NCBI GenBank assembly: GCA_031363055.1
Contig: JANLTP010000210.1
Span: forward strand, 1-21,806
From: JANLTP01 sp031363055
GTDB taxonomy: Bacteria > Pseudomonadota > Gammaproteobacteria > Burkholderiales > Burkholderiaceae_E
Length of the DNA: 21,806 bases
Direction of reading: 5' to 3'
Positions 1 through 7,496 of the stretch are shown piece after piece. The first letter of the stretch is position 1. Each line of letters begins with the position of its first letter. The translations under genes were made by a program, and so were the position numbers. Under the pieces are notes generated by a model. That model saw only the letters and a list, made by a program, of their open reading frames with translations, was not told where the DNA came from and ran no database searches.

Positions 1-52
1 CAGGAACTTGCTGATCAGAAGTTTACTGACCAGCAATTTACTGATTTAGAAC

Positions 53-550
53 TTACTTCTTGACGGCGTCGGCTGCTTTGCTGGCGGCGTCTTTGGCAGC
101 GTCAACGGCTTTGCCGGCAGCTTCCTTGGCCATATCGGTAGCAGCACCTGCTGCTTTGCTGGCAGCGTCCTTGGCGGCATCAGCGGCTGCACCTGCGGCA
201 CCCGCAGCGCCGGAGGCGGCTTCTTTGGCGGCACCAGCAGCACCGGCTGCGCCCGAGGCAGTGGCGGCTGCGCCGGCTGCGTCTTTGGCGGCGCCAGCGG
301 CGTCCTTGGCGGCTTCAACAGCTTTGCCAGCGCTGTCTTTAGCAGCATCAGCGGCCTTGCCAGCCGTTTCCTTGACCGCGTCGGTTGCTTTGGCAGCACC
401 TTCTTTGGCGGCGTCAGCGGCCTTGGAGGCCGTGTCTTTCGCTGCGTCCATGGCTTTGGAAGCGCCGCCGGCACCCGGGACCTCAACTTTTTGACCACAA
501 GCGGCCAGGCCAACGACTAATAACGAAGCAATCAGGAGAGTCTTTTTCAT
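53..550 (-). CDS. Alanine-rich helical-repeat lipoprotein
   Basis: A 165-residue protein of unknown function. It begins with a lipoprotein signal peptide (MKKTLLIASLL, lipobox LAAC, lipidated Cys18). The mature protein starts CGQK with no Asp at +2, so outer-membrane sorting is expected. The rest is low complexity: about 70 of 165 residues are alanine, with Lys, Asp and Glu spaced in degenerate 7- to 11-residue units such as AKDAASKAADA. This predicts a long amphipathic helix or coiled coil, similar in composition to LEA-like or apolipoprotein-like repeats. A good ribosome site (GAGGA) lies about 5 bases before the ATG. It stands alone, 112 bases from roxA on the same strand. A role in the envelope or in stress is only a guess from composition. 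Confidence 0.85.
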   Translation of the reverse strand: MKKTLLIASLLVVGLAACGQKVEVPGAGGASKAMDAAKDTASKAADAAKEGAAKATDAVKETAGKAADAAKDSAGKAVEAAKDAAGAAKDAAGAAATASGAAGAAGAAKEAASGAAGAAGAAADAAKDAASKAAGAATDMAKEAAGKAVDAAKDAASKAADAVKK

Positions 551-585
551 GGCGTTCCTCGTATGACAGTAAGAGTTTTGTGTAG

Positions 586-616
586 ACTAAGGTTGAATGT
601 GCAACTAAGGTTGAAT
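586..616. repeat. Pair of 13-bp direct repeats upstream of the lipoprotein gene
   Basis: The 13-mer ACTAAGGTTGAAT occurs at 586-598 and again at 604-616, exactly, with an 18-base period. It sits 36-66 bases upstream of the lipoprotein start, where promoter or activator sites would be expected. No convincing -35/-10 pair was found around it. Its role as a binding site is inference. Confidence 0.5.
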
Positions 617-662
617 TTAATTTTGAGCTGGGCCGAGATCCCACATGGGCTAGCCCTCCATA

Positions 663-1835
663 TTAGCACGCCGCTCGTTTTTGCACAGAGTTGTTGCAGT
701 GCAGCCAACCGTTTGACCACCATTGGTGCAGGCAGGCTGAAAGCAAGCCACTTTGCAACACCTCTGCTGCCTTAACGCTGGTTAACCGTCGCTCGTTTAC
801 AAGCATTCTCATCAGTCGATTCGCTGGCAGCTCACAACGCTCGCCGTTGATGAACAGTTGCTGCCTGCGATAAAGCATTCGGGTTTGACGATCGAGCACC
901 AAGCCGGCGCGCACCGCTTGGCTTTTGAAGGTGGCCATTTCAGAGCGACCCGCTCTCGATTCAAACCAGACGTCGGGCTTGGGCTCGCTCAAATAGCGAC
1001 CAATGAAGTCCTCGATTTCCGTCGACGTCGGCGCCGATTCTGTGATCCAGAGCTTCAAGGTGTCATCGAGCCGCTGCGGAATTTTGCCCGGTGTGCGGGT
1101 CGGTCTTTCGCCGGCGTCGCTGTAGCGAATATCGGCGGTTCGCGACCGATCGGCGCGATCAGCGCGATCGGTGAACCAGGCTTGCAGAAATTCGGCCTGA
1201 CTTGGCGCACGAAATCCGATCGACAGCGTCGTGCAGGGGCCGATCGCAACGCCGTCATGTGCCCAGCCTGGCGGCAGATACAGCATATCGCCGGCGTTGA
1301 GCAAATATTCCTCGGAAAAGTTCGGCTGGCTGATGATCTTCAACGCTGTGTCAGGCAGGCAATCAGGTAGTTGATCCGGATAACCGGTCGCACCGATTCG
1401 CCAGCGCCTCTGGCCTTGCGCCTGCAGCAGAAAAACATCGTAGGAATCCCAGTGCGGCCCAACGCCGCCGCCATCGCTGGCGATACTGACCATCACATCA
1501 TCGAGGCGGGCATCACTGAGGAACCGGAAATCCTGCAGCAGCGTGTGCACCGGGTCAGAGTACAGATCGACCCCTTGCAGCAGCAGCGTCCAGCGCTTGC
1601 GTTTGGCCGCCGGCAAGGTCTCGAACGGACCGTGTTGCAGTGTCCATACGTCGCCGCGGTGGCTGATCAGGCGCGAATCGGTGTCATCACGACGCGCCAG
1701 AGAAGCAACCTGAGGCCAATCGATGGGTGCCGGGTCCATGGGATACGCTTGGCGAATCAGCAACGGTTTTTGCTGCCAATACTCGCGCATGAACTGCGCG
1801 ACCGAACACTCGCCAAGCGGATGATTTCGCTTCAT
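663..1835 (-). CDS. roxA: JmjC-type 2-oxoglutarate oxygenase, ribosomal protein L16 arginine hydroxylase (RoxA/YcfD-like)
   Basis: The protein belongs to the YcfD/RoxA family of Fe(II)/2-oxoglutarate oxygenases; E. coli YcfD hydroxylates an arginine of ribosomal protein L16. From the chosen ATG it is 390 residues long (E. coli: 373). The N-terminus (QFMREYWQQKPLLIRQA) matches the family start. The iron ligands are visible as H128 and D130 in GGGVGPHWDSYDVF and H193 in LPPGWAHDG, followed by SIGFRAPSQAEFL. The second half fits the family's dimerisation and winged-helix region. ATGs also exist in frame at 1847 and 1889, but the conserved part begins just after 1835. It is the last gene of the minus-strand run, after a duplicated stop-start junction. 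L16 as the substrate is inferred from the family. Confidence 0.85.
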   Translation of the reverse strand: MKRNHPLGECSVAQFMREYWQQKPLLIRQAYPMDPAPIDWPQVASLARRDDTDSRLISHRGDVWTLQHGPFETLPAAKRKRWTLLLQGVDLYSDPVHTLLQDFRFLSDARLDDVMVSIASDGGGVGPHWDSYDVFLLQAQGQRRWRIGATGYPDQLPDCLPDTALKIISQPNFSEEYLLNAGDMLYLPPGWAHDGVAIGPCTTLSIGFRAPSQAEFLQAWFTDRADRADRSRTADIRYSDAGERPTRTPGKIPQRLDDTLKLWITESAPTSTEIEDFIGRYLSEPKPDVWFESRAGRSEMATFKSQAVRAGLVLDRQTRMLYRRQQLFINGERCELPANRLMRMLVNERRLTSVKAAEVLQSGLLSACLHQWWSNGWLHCNNSVQKRAAC

Positions 1836-1883
1836 GGCCGCCGGCATACGCCCAGACGATAGTTTCGCTTCATGGCCGCCGGC
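1820..1883. repeat. Imperfect tandem duplication, 38-bp period, at the phosphoesterase/roxA junction
   Basis: Plus-strand segments 1820-1845 and 1858-1883 match at 24 of 26 positions, sharing the 21-base block TTTCGCTTCATGGCCGCCGG plus C. The offset is 38 bases, and weaker similarity continues to the left, consistent with a 38-bp unit. Each copy, read on the minus strand, encodes Arg-Arg-Pro-stop overlapped by an ATG (CCATGAAGCG). So both the stop of the upstream gene and the start of roxA exist twice. Confidence 0.85.
1832..1873 (-). other. 13-codon mini-ORF between the phosphoesterase gene and roxA
   Basis: The ATG at 1873-1871 overlaps the TGA of the phosphoesterase gene (ATGA). It opens a short frame, MKRNYRLGVCRRP, whose TGA at 1834-1832 overlaps the roxA ATG at 1835 (again ATGA). 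Its first four residues equal those of RoxA because it is the upstream copy of the 38-bp duplication. It could serve as a relay for terminating and re-initiating ribosomes, or be an untranslated relic. No clear ribosome site precedes either ATG. Confidence 0.4.
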
Positions 1884-2967
1884 TCGCATCCAGGTGATAA
1901 GTGCTGACCGTGAACATTGGCGCCGAGTCGGGGGTGACCCGAACCTGCACCCAGGATGAGGAGAAGGGTGTGCCGAAACATTCGATGCGAGTGAAATTCG
2001 GTATTTCGTCGCCGTAACGATCGATCAAGGGCTGATTGGTTTGAAACCAATGGGTATCGCCATGCATGAACAGCACTTGGCCATCGAAGTTGCGCGAGAG
2101 GTCGCCCAGCAGTCGGCGGAATTTTGCGTGTGGATCACGCTTCGATCGATTTCGCCAAGAGCGGAGATCATTTTCGAAGAACGGGTTGGCATGCGCGGCA
2201 ATGCTCACGAGCTTGATGCCGCGCTGCTGCGCCAGCGCGAATGAGGCGCGCAGCCAGCGCTCATTGGCCTGATAAAGATCGCTCAGCATTTGCGATTCTG
2301 AATTGGTGAATTTGCGCAGATCAACGCCGCCGGGCCGATTCAAGGTCACAAACAGAACCCCATGGGTAATCCAGCGAACATTCTCGGGCACCGGATTTCC
2401 GGATAGCGGATTCGCGGGATGGGTCGCGGATTGCTGCTCAAACGTCAGCGTCTTCTGGCCGATGGAACGCGGTTCGTTGAACAATCGTTTGCGAATATAG
2501 TCGAGGCGCTCGAACGGCCGTGTGACCCCGGAATCAGGCTTCAGACAATCGCTCCAGTCGTTATCGCCCGGAACAAACACCAGGGGCAGGGCCGAGTCGC
2601 GCAGCAGGTCAAAACGTTCTTCGAGCAGCGCATTGGTGCAAGCATCAGACGAGGCCTTGAGATCGCCAACATGAATGACAAACAAACAGGCTGGATCGAT
2701 CGCTGCCAACACGCTTCGCGTGCGATCTATATCGAGCGTTGAGTAGGGTACATCGCCAATGAAGGCGAACGAAAACGCGCGCTCGGTACCCCGCGCAGTA
2801 TCTGCTGATGTTAGCCCGGACGCGCCCAGCAGCGCGAGGCTGGCCGACTTCAGCAGGCGTCGCCGCTGCGCGCGAAACGTCCCGGCATCGCGCATCGTCG
2901 AGGAATCGCGAACCATTCCGGTATCGCGCACTATTCCGGCATTGCGCATCATTCCGTCACGATTCAT
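1870..2967 (-). CDS. Exported calcineurin-like metallophosphoesterase with Tat-type signal
   Basis: A 365-residue metallophosphoesterase of unknown substrate. A twin-arginine-like signal, QRRRLLKSASLALLGASG, lies at residues 34-51 and suggests folded export to the periplasm. Dinuclear-metal motifs follow in order: FIGDVPYS (D72), HVGDLK (about 99-103), GDNDWSDC (134-141), an AHANP segment, and HGDTHW near the C-terminus. An unusual run of hexapeptide repeats (xMRDxG) precedes the Tat motif. The start is uncertain. The ATG at 2967 overlaps the mutS end by 11 bases and gives MNRDGMMRN; another in-frame ATG lies at 2991, and later Met codons inside the repeat would give a conventional N-terminus. 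It lies between mutS and roxA in a compact operon. There is no family-level name I can support. Confidence 0.75.
   Translation of the reverse strand: MNRDGMMRNAGIVRDTGMVRDSSTMRDAGTFRAQRRRLLKSASLALLGASGLTSADTARGTERAFSFAFIGDVPYSTLDIDRTRSVLAAIDPACLFVIHVGDLKASSDACTNALLEERFDLLRDSALPLVFVPGDNDWSDCLKPDSGVTRPFERLDYIRKRLFNEPRSIGQKTLTFEQQSATHPANPLSGNPVPENVRWITHGVLFVTLNRPGGVDLRKFTNSESQMLSDLYQANERWLRASFALAQQRGIKLVSIAAHANPFFENDLRSWRNRSKRDPHAKFRRLLGDLSRNFDGQVLFMHGDTHWFQTNQPLIDRYGDEIPNFTRIECFGTPFSSSWVQVRVTPDSAPMFTVSTYHLDASRRP
2868..2957. repeat. Degenerate 18-bp tandem repeat (about five units) in the phosphoesterase N-terminus
   Basis: Units of 18 bases end at 2885, 2903, 2921, 2939 and 2957. The cleanest are 2904-2921 (AATCGCGAACCATTCCGG), 2922-2939 (TATCGCGCACTATTCCGG) and 2940-2957. 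On the minus strand they encode hexapeptides MRNAGI, VRDTGM, VRDSST, MRDAGT. The array sits between the mutS stop codon and the Tat signal, so it could be a non-essential leader, or untranslated if a later start is used. Confidence 0.75.
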
Positions 2968-5584
2968 CGGGCAAAAGTTTTCGTAATTCATAAATTGCTG
3001 CCAATGCGTCGCGCGGTGACAGCGTATCGGGATCAATGCCGGCCAGCCTTCGCGCGAGGTTTTGCAAGCCGGCGAGTTGCGCACGCTGCTGCGGATGCGC
3101 AAGCGTTAGCGAAGTTGCCTCGGACGATTCCGGCGAGGGTTCATCGGCACCGGCGAACAGATCGAATTGCACGGTATCGCGGGCGGCGCGCGTCTCGAGT
3201 TCGGCCAGAATCGAGCGCGCCGATCGAATAACGCTGGCTGGAATTCCCGCCAGGCGTGCCACTTGCAGCCCGTAGCTTTGGCTGGCCGGACCGTCGCGCA
3301 CTGCATGCAGAAACACAATGCCGTTGCGATGTTCGGCGGCCGATAGATGCAGGTTGACGGCTTGCGGAAAGCGCTGCGCCAGTTGCGTCAACTCAAAATA
3401 GTGGGTGGCAAACAGCGTGTAGCTGCGATTGTGTGCCAGCAGGCGCGATGCGATGCCGTGGGCCAGTGACAGCCCGTCGAAGGTGGACGTGCCGCGGCCG
3501 ATTTCGTCCATCAGCACCAGCGATTGGGCGGTCGCATCATTCAGAATCGCGGCGGCCTCGGTCATTTCAACCATGAAGGTGGAGCGCCCGCCGGCAAGAT
3601 CATCCGAGGCACCGATGCGGGTAAATATCCGATCGATCGGGCCCAACACGCAGCGCTCGGCCGGCACACAACTGCCGCAGTGGGCGAGCAACACAATGCA
3701 GGCGACCTGGCGCATGTAGGTTGATTTACCGCCCATGTTCGGTCCGGTCAGAATCAACAGGCGGCGGTTTTCGTCGAAAAGACAATCGTTCGGCACGAAC
3801 TGCTCGACCGTTTGTTCAACCACCGGATGCCGGCCGCCGCGAATTTCGAGGCCAGGCATGGTGACGAATTGGGGGGCTACCCATCCCAAGGTGTCGGCGC
3901 GCTCGGCTAAATTGGCGAGCACATCGAGGTGTGCGATCGCCCGTCCCAGGGTCTGCCAGGCGGGTACATGTTCGGCCAGCGTTTCGAGCAGTTGCTCATA
4001 CAGGAACTTCTCGCGAGTCAGTGCCCGTTCTTTCGCCGACAGCGCCTTGTCCTCGAAGGTCTTCAGCTCGGGCGTGATGAATCGCTCGGCATTCTTCAGC
4101 GTTTGACGGCGCCGATATTCAGTCGGCACCTTATCCAACTGGCCCTGGCTGATCTCGATATAAAAGCCGTGGACATTATTAAAGCCGACGCGCAGATTGG
4201 CAATGCCGGTACTCTGGCGTTCGCGCACCTCGATTTGCGCGAGGAATGCGCCGCAGTTCTCGTCGATTGCGCGCAGTTCATCGAGCTCGGTATCAAAGCC
4301 AGCCCGGATCACGCCACCGTCGCGCACCAGGGTCGCCGGTTCATCTTTTAATGTTTTTCGTAATGGCTCTGTGGCCGCGCGGTTGATCTGCAAATCGCGC
4401 AACAGCTCACCATAAATTTCGGCATCGAATAGCGCTACCTTGGCTTGCAGTTGTGTCAATACACTCGCGGACTCACGCAGCGCCGCCAACTCGCGCGGTC
4501 GAATCGTACGCAACGCCAGGCGGGCAGCCAGTCGTTCATAGTCGACCGTATCGCGCAACATTAGTTTGAGCTCGCGACTGTCCGGTCCGCGCAGACAGGC
4601 CAGCCGACGCTGACGAGCGGCAATCGAAGCGCGTTGTCGCAACGGATTTTGCAACCAGTTTCTGAGCAGACGCCCGCCGGCGCTGGTACTGCAATGATCG
4701 ATGACCGACAACAGCGTAGGGCCGGCATCGCCGCGCAAGGTTTCGGTGATTTCGAGGTTGCGCCGGGCGATCGGATCGAGCACCAGCACATCGTCCGGAT
4801 GAAACACGCGCAGACCCTGCACATGACTGGCGCTCCGACCCTGCGTTCGTGCCAGATACTCGAGCAGACCGCCAGCCGCAGCAATCATTAGCGACTGCGC
4901 TGGCAAGCCGAAGCCGGACAGATCCTGGGTGCCGAATAACTCGATCAACTGACGCTGCGCGCGATCGAGATCGAATTGCCAATCCGGCAAACGGGTGATC
5001 GGGCAGGGCAGTGCGGCTTGTGCGTTGATGATGGCGTTCAGATCGAGTGACTCGGGCGCAATCAGTTCGGCCGGACGCAGCCGATCGAGTTCGGCGGCAA
5101 GCCCACCGGGTGCCGGTTCGCTGACCCAGAATTCGCCGCTGGCCACCGACATCCAGGCCAGAGCCAGTTGCGATTTTCGGGCGACCAGCGCCATCAACAA
5201 TCGATCTTCACGTTCCGGCAGCAATTGTGCGTCGGTCAAGGTGCCCGGCGTCACCACGCGCGTGACCTTGCGTTCAACCGGGCCCTTGCTCGTCGCCGGA
5301 TCACCGATCTGCTCACAAATGGCGACCGACTCACCGAGGCGAACCAGCCGGGCCAGATACTGCTCGAGCGAGTTGACCGGAACGCCGGCCATCTTGATTG
5401 GCTCGCCATTCGAGGCGCCGCGCCGGGTCAGGGTAATGCCGAGCAACTTGACGGCGCGTTCAGCGTCTTCGAAGAACAGCTCGTAGAAATCACCCATGCG
5501 GTAGAACACCAGCATGGTGCTGTACTCGGCCTTGATGCGCAGGTACTGCTGCATCATCGGTGTGTGATTTGAGAGATCAGTCAA
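2957..5584 (-). CDS. mutS: DNA mismatch repair protein MutS
   Basis: MutS recognises base mismatches and small loops and recruits MutL. The 875-residue length fits the family. Visible elements are the mismatch-wedge motif in GDFYELF (F33, E35), the core and clamp domains, Walker A GPNMGGKST near residue 614, Walker B LVLMDEIGRGTSTFDG near 690, a signature region (ATHYFELTQL), and a C-terminal DPDTLSPRDALAAIYELRKL resembling the tetramerisation segment. Start: homologues carry about ten residues before HTPMMQQYLR. TTG at 5584 gives MTDLSNHTPMMQQYL and overlaps the dctM TGA by two bases (TTGA). An ATG at 5557 is the alternative. No strong ribosome site precedes either, so coupling to dctM translation is plausible. 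The reading frame stays open to 5917, but that extension is antisense to dctM. Confidence 0.97.
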   Translation of the reverse strand: MTDLSNHTPMMQQYLRIKAEYSTMLVFYRMGDFYELFFEDAERAVKLLGITLTRRGASNGEPIKMAGVPVNSLEQYLARLVRLGESVAICEQIGDPATSKGPVERKVTRVVTPGTLTDAQLLPEREDRLLMALVARKSQLALAWMSVASGEFWVSEPAPGGLAAELDRLRPAELIAPESLDLNAIINAQAALPCPITRLPDWQFDLDRAQRQLIELFGTQDLSGFGLPAQSLMIAAAGGLLEYLARTQGRSASHVQGLRVFHPDDVLVLDPIARRNLEITETLRGDAGPTLLSVIDHCSTSAGGRLLRNWLQNPLRQRASIAARQRRLACLRGPDSRELKLMLRDTVDYERLAARLALRTIRPRELAALRESASVLTQLQAKVALFDAEIYGELLRDLQINRAATEPLRKTLKDEPATLVRDGGVIRAGFDTELDELRAIDENCGAFLAQIEVRERQSTGIANLRVGFNNVHGFYIEISQGQLDKVPTEYRRRQTLKNAERFITPELKTFEDKALSAKERALTREKFLYEQLLETLAEHVPAWQTLGRAIAHLDVLANLAERADTLGWVAPQFVTMPGLEIRGGRHPVVEQTVEQFVPNDCLFDENRRLLILTGPNMGGKSTYMRQVACIVLLAHCGSCVPAERCVLGPIDRIFTRIGASDDLAGGRSTFMVEMTEAAAILNDATAQSLVLMDEIGRGTSTFDGLSLAHGIASRLLAHNRSYTLFATHYFELTQLAQRFPQAVNLHLSAAEHRNGIVFLHAVRDGPASQSYGLQVARLAGIPASVIRSARSILAELETRAARDTVQFDLFAGADEPSPESSEATSLTLAHPQQRAQLAGLQNLARRLAGIDPDTLSPRDALAAIYELRKLLPDES

Positions 5585-6894
5585 TGTGATGCGTTCGGCA
5601 ACCAGGTCGCCAGCGGCGGAAACACAATGATCATCAGGATCAGCAGCAGCGAGCAGGCAATGAATGGCAGCGCCGCCTTGTAGACATCCATCATGCTGGT
5701 GCCCGGCGGTGCGACCCCCTTCATGACGAACAACAGCAAGCCGAACGGCGGAGTGGTGTAGCCAATTTCGAGCGCCAACAGCATGATAAGCCCGAACCAG
5801 GTCAGATCGAACCCGAGGGTCTTGGCGAGCGGGAAGAAGATCGGTGCGGTCAGCAGCATCATCGATAACTGGTCCATGAAACAGCCCAGAAAAAAGATGA
5901 TGCCGATCATGACCCAAAGCAGCTCCATCGGTGTCAGGTTAAAGCTCAGGAAAAATTTGATCAGTCCGCTCGACGCGCCAGTGAAGGCCAGTAATTGAGC
6001 GAAGGTCGCTGAGCCGAAGATGATCAGAAACGACATGATGGTGACGCGCAGGGCACCTTCAACCGACTTTCGAAATGCCTGCCAGTTCAAGGTGCCGTAA
6101 CAGGCGGCCAGTACCATGACCGATAACGCTCCGAGCGCGGCCGATTCGGTCGGTGTTGCCCAGCCGACCAGCATGATGACGACCGAGAACACAATCACAC
6201 CGATCATGGGTATGACATCGACCCAGAACAGACGCCACTTCTCGCGGGTCGGCGTCGGTTCGACGAAATATTGCGGTGCGGCCTTCGGATCGATCTTGAC
6301 CCAGCCGTAGATCATCAGGCCGTACATGAGCGCCAGCACGATGCCGGGTATCACGCCGGCCAACAGCAGATCGCCGACATCGGTCTGACCAAGGGTCGCC
6401 AGCAGCACCGTCAGCGCCGACGGTGGAATGATGACCGCGAGGCCGCCGACGCCCATGATCGGGCCCATCGACAGGTACTTGTTGTAGCCACGCTTGATCA
6501 TCTCGGGCACCATCAGCGAACCGAGCAGGGCGCAGGAGCCCATGCTCGAACCCGCAGGGCCCGCGAACGCTGTGCCGCCCAGCAAGGTCACATAAGCCAG
6601 ACGGCCGGGGACGTTGCCGAGCAGCTTGTCGGTGGCATTGAAGAACCGGGTCGCCAAGTTGGTGTGAAAGAACAATTCGCCCATCAGCAGGAACATTGGA
6701 ATCGGCACCAGCGCGAAACTGGTCATGGCACCGAAGCCGTTGTTGATGACCTGGTTGATGCCGCTGGTGCCGCCCATGAACAAGAGCGCGGCAACAATGT
6801 TGGTCGCGAAAAAGGCGATCGCCACCGGCAGGCCGGTCATCATGAAGACGACCGAGAGGCCGAACAAAATAATGGCTGCTACATACCAATCCAT
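5581..6894 (-). CDS. dctM: TRAP transporter large permease (DctM)
   Basis: The large membrane subunit of a tripartite ATP-independent periplasmic transporter, which imports organic acids using an ion gradient. It is 437 residues long, as expected for DctM, and hydrophobic throughout with around a dozen membrane segments. Typical DctM features include PIPMFLLMGELFFHTNLATRFFNATDKLLG, GPAGSSMGSCALLGSLMVPEM and IPPSALTVLLATLGQ; the C-terminal half contains GCFMDQLSMMLLTAPIFFP and LALEIGYTTPPFGLLLFVMKG. It follows dctQ after 67 bases and overlaps the TTG start of mutS. No good ribosome site precedes its ATG on the minus strand. The substrate cannot be read from this subunit. Confidence 0.95.
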   Translation of the reverse strand: MDWYVAAIILFGLSVVFMMTGLPVAIAFFATNIVAALLFMGGTSGINQVINNGFGAMTSFALVPIPMFLLMGELFFHTNLATRFFNATDKLLGNVPGRLAYVTLLGGTAFAGPAGSSMGSCALLGSLMVPEMIKRGYNKYLSMGPIMGVGGLAVIIPPSALTVLLATLGQTDVGDLLLAGVIPGIVLALMYGLMIYGWVKIDPKAAPQYFVEPTPTREKWRLFWVDVIPMIGVIVFSVVIMLVGWATPTESAALGALSVMVLAACYGTLNWQAFRKSVEGALRVTIMSFLIIFGSATFAQLLAFTGASSGLIKFFLSFNLTPMELLWVMIGIIFFLGCFMDQLSMMLLTAPIFFPLAKTLGFDLTWFGLIMLLALEIGYTTPPFGLLLFVMKGVAPPGTSMMDVYKAALPFIACSLLLILMIIVFPPLATWLPNASH

Positions 6895-6961
6895 GGGAGG
6901 CTGCTAACTTTCAGGGCGGCGGCGAATTCGGGAAGGAGGCTAACTCAGCGAGGCTTATGAC

Positions 6962-7465
6962 TCAGGCGGACGGCGCCATCGAACCGAGAAAGTCTTCGCG
7001 CCGTAACAGATGTCGCAGGAATTCCGTTGCCATGAACAGAAACGAAATGGGGATGCAAATCACCAGCAGCCAGCGCGGCGCGTCGAAGGAGCGGACATCC
7101 TTGTCGTTGAGCATGAAGTTACGCAGGGTGACTTCGAAGCCGAACCAGGCCATAGTGAGGCAGACCAGAATGCAGGTGATGCCAATCGCGATCAATGCGC
7201 GTTGGCGCCAGACTGCGGACAACGAGTTCAGGCCGATCTCGACGAATACGTGGCCCTTTTCGCGGACCAGCCACGGTGCGCCAAAACACGGGGTCATGAG
7301 CAACGCGTATTCTGTGAACGTGAACAGGTGCGCCGAACTTTGCAGGCCGAGGTTGCGCAACAACACATCAATGACGATAGCGAGGAACATGAACGCCATG
7401 AGTGCGCCCGCGAACCAGGCCATCGCGAAAATCAATCCGTCATAGATACGGAAAATCGCTTTCAC
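6962..7465 (-). CDS. dctQ: TRAP transporter small permease (DctQ)
   Basis: The small membrane subunit of the TRAP transporter, 167 residues long with four predicted membrane segments (for example AMAWFAGALMAFMFLAIVIDVLL near the N-terminus). The VLLRNLGLQSS segment and a PCFGAPWLVREKGHVFVEIG region are characteristic of DctQ. It starts at a GTG (7465-7463), 31 bases after the dctP stop, with no obvious ribosome site. It pairs with DctM, and its position between binding protein and large permease is standard. Confidence 0.9.
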   Translation of the reverse strand: MKAIFRIYDGLIFAMAWFAGALMAFMFLAIVIDVLLRNLGLQSSAHLFTFTEYALLMTPCFGAPWLVREKGHVFVEIGLNSLSAVWRQRALIAIGITCILVCLTMAWFGFEVTLRNFMLNDKDVRSFDAPRWLLVICIPISFLFMATEFLRHLLRREDFLGSMAPSA

Positions 7466-7496
7466 GCTATGTCGATTTCATGCGATTGGGCGCACA

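Noticed and set aside
1..52. Short repeats (TTTACTGAC/TTTACTGAT, CTGATCAG) left of the lipoprotein gene
   Set aside because: Too short and at the window edge; no terminator or element could be supported.
60..513. Alanine-rich and proline/lysine-rich frames overlapping the lipoprotein gene
   Set aside because: They are by-products of the repetitive codon pattern of the lipoprotein gene, which alone has a signal peptide, lipobox and ribosome site.
5585..5917. N-terminal extension of the MutS frame by 111 codons
   Set aside because: It is antisense to the well-supported dctM gene and has no similarity to MutS.
6059..6889. A 276-residue frame in dctM in another register
   Set aside because: Its composition (Arg/His/Gly-rich, no domains) is that of a shifted frame in GC-rich DNA; the DctM frame has clear membrane segments and motifs.
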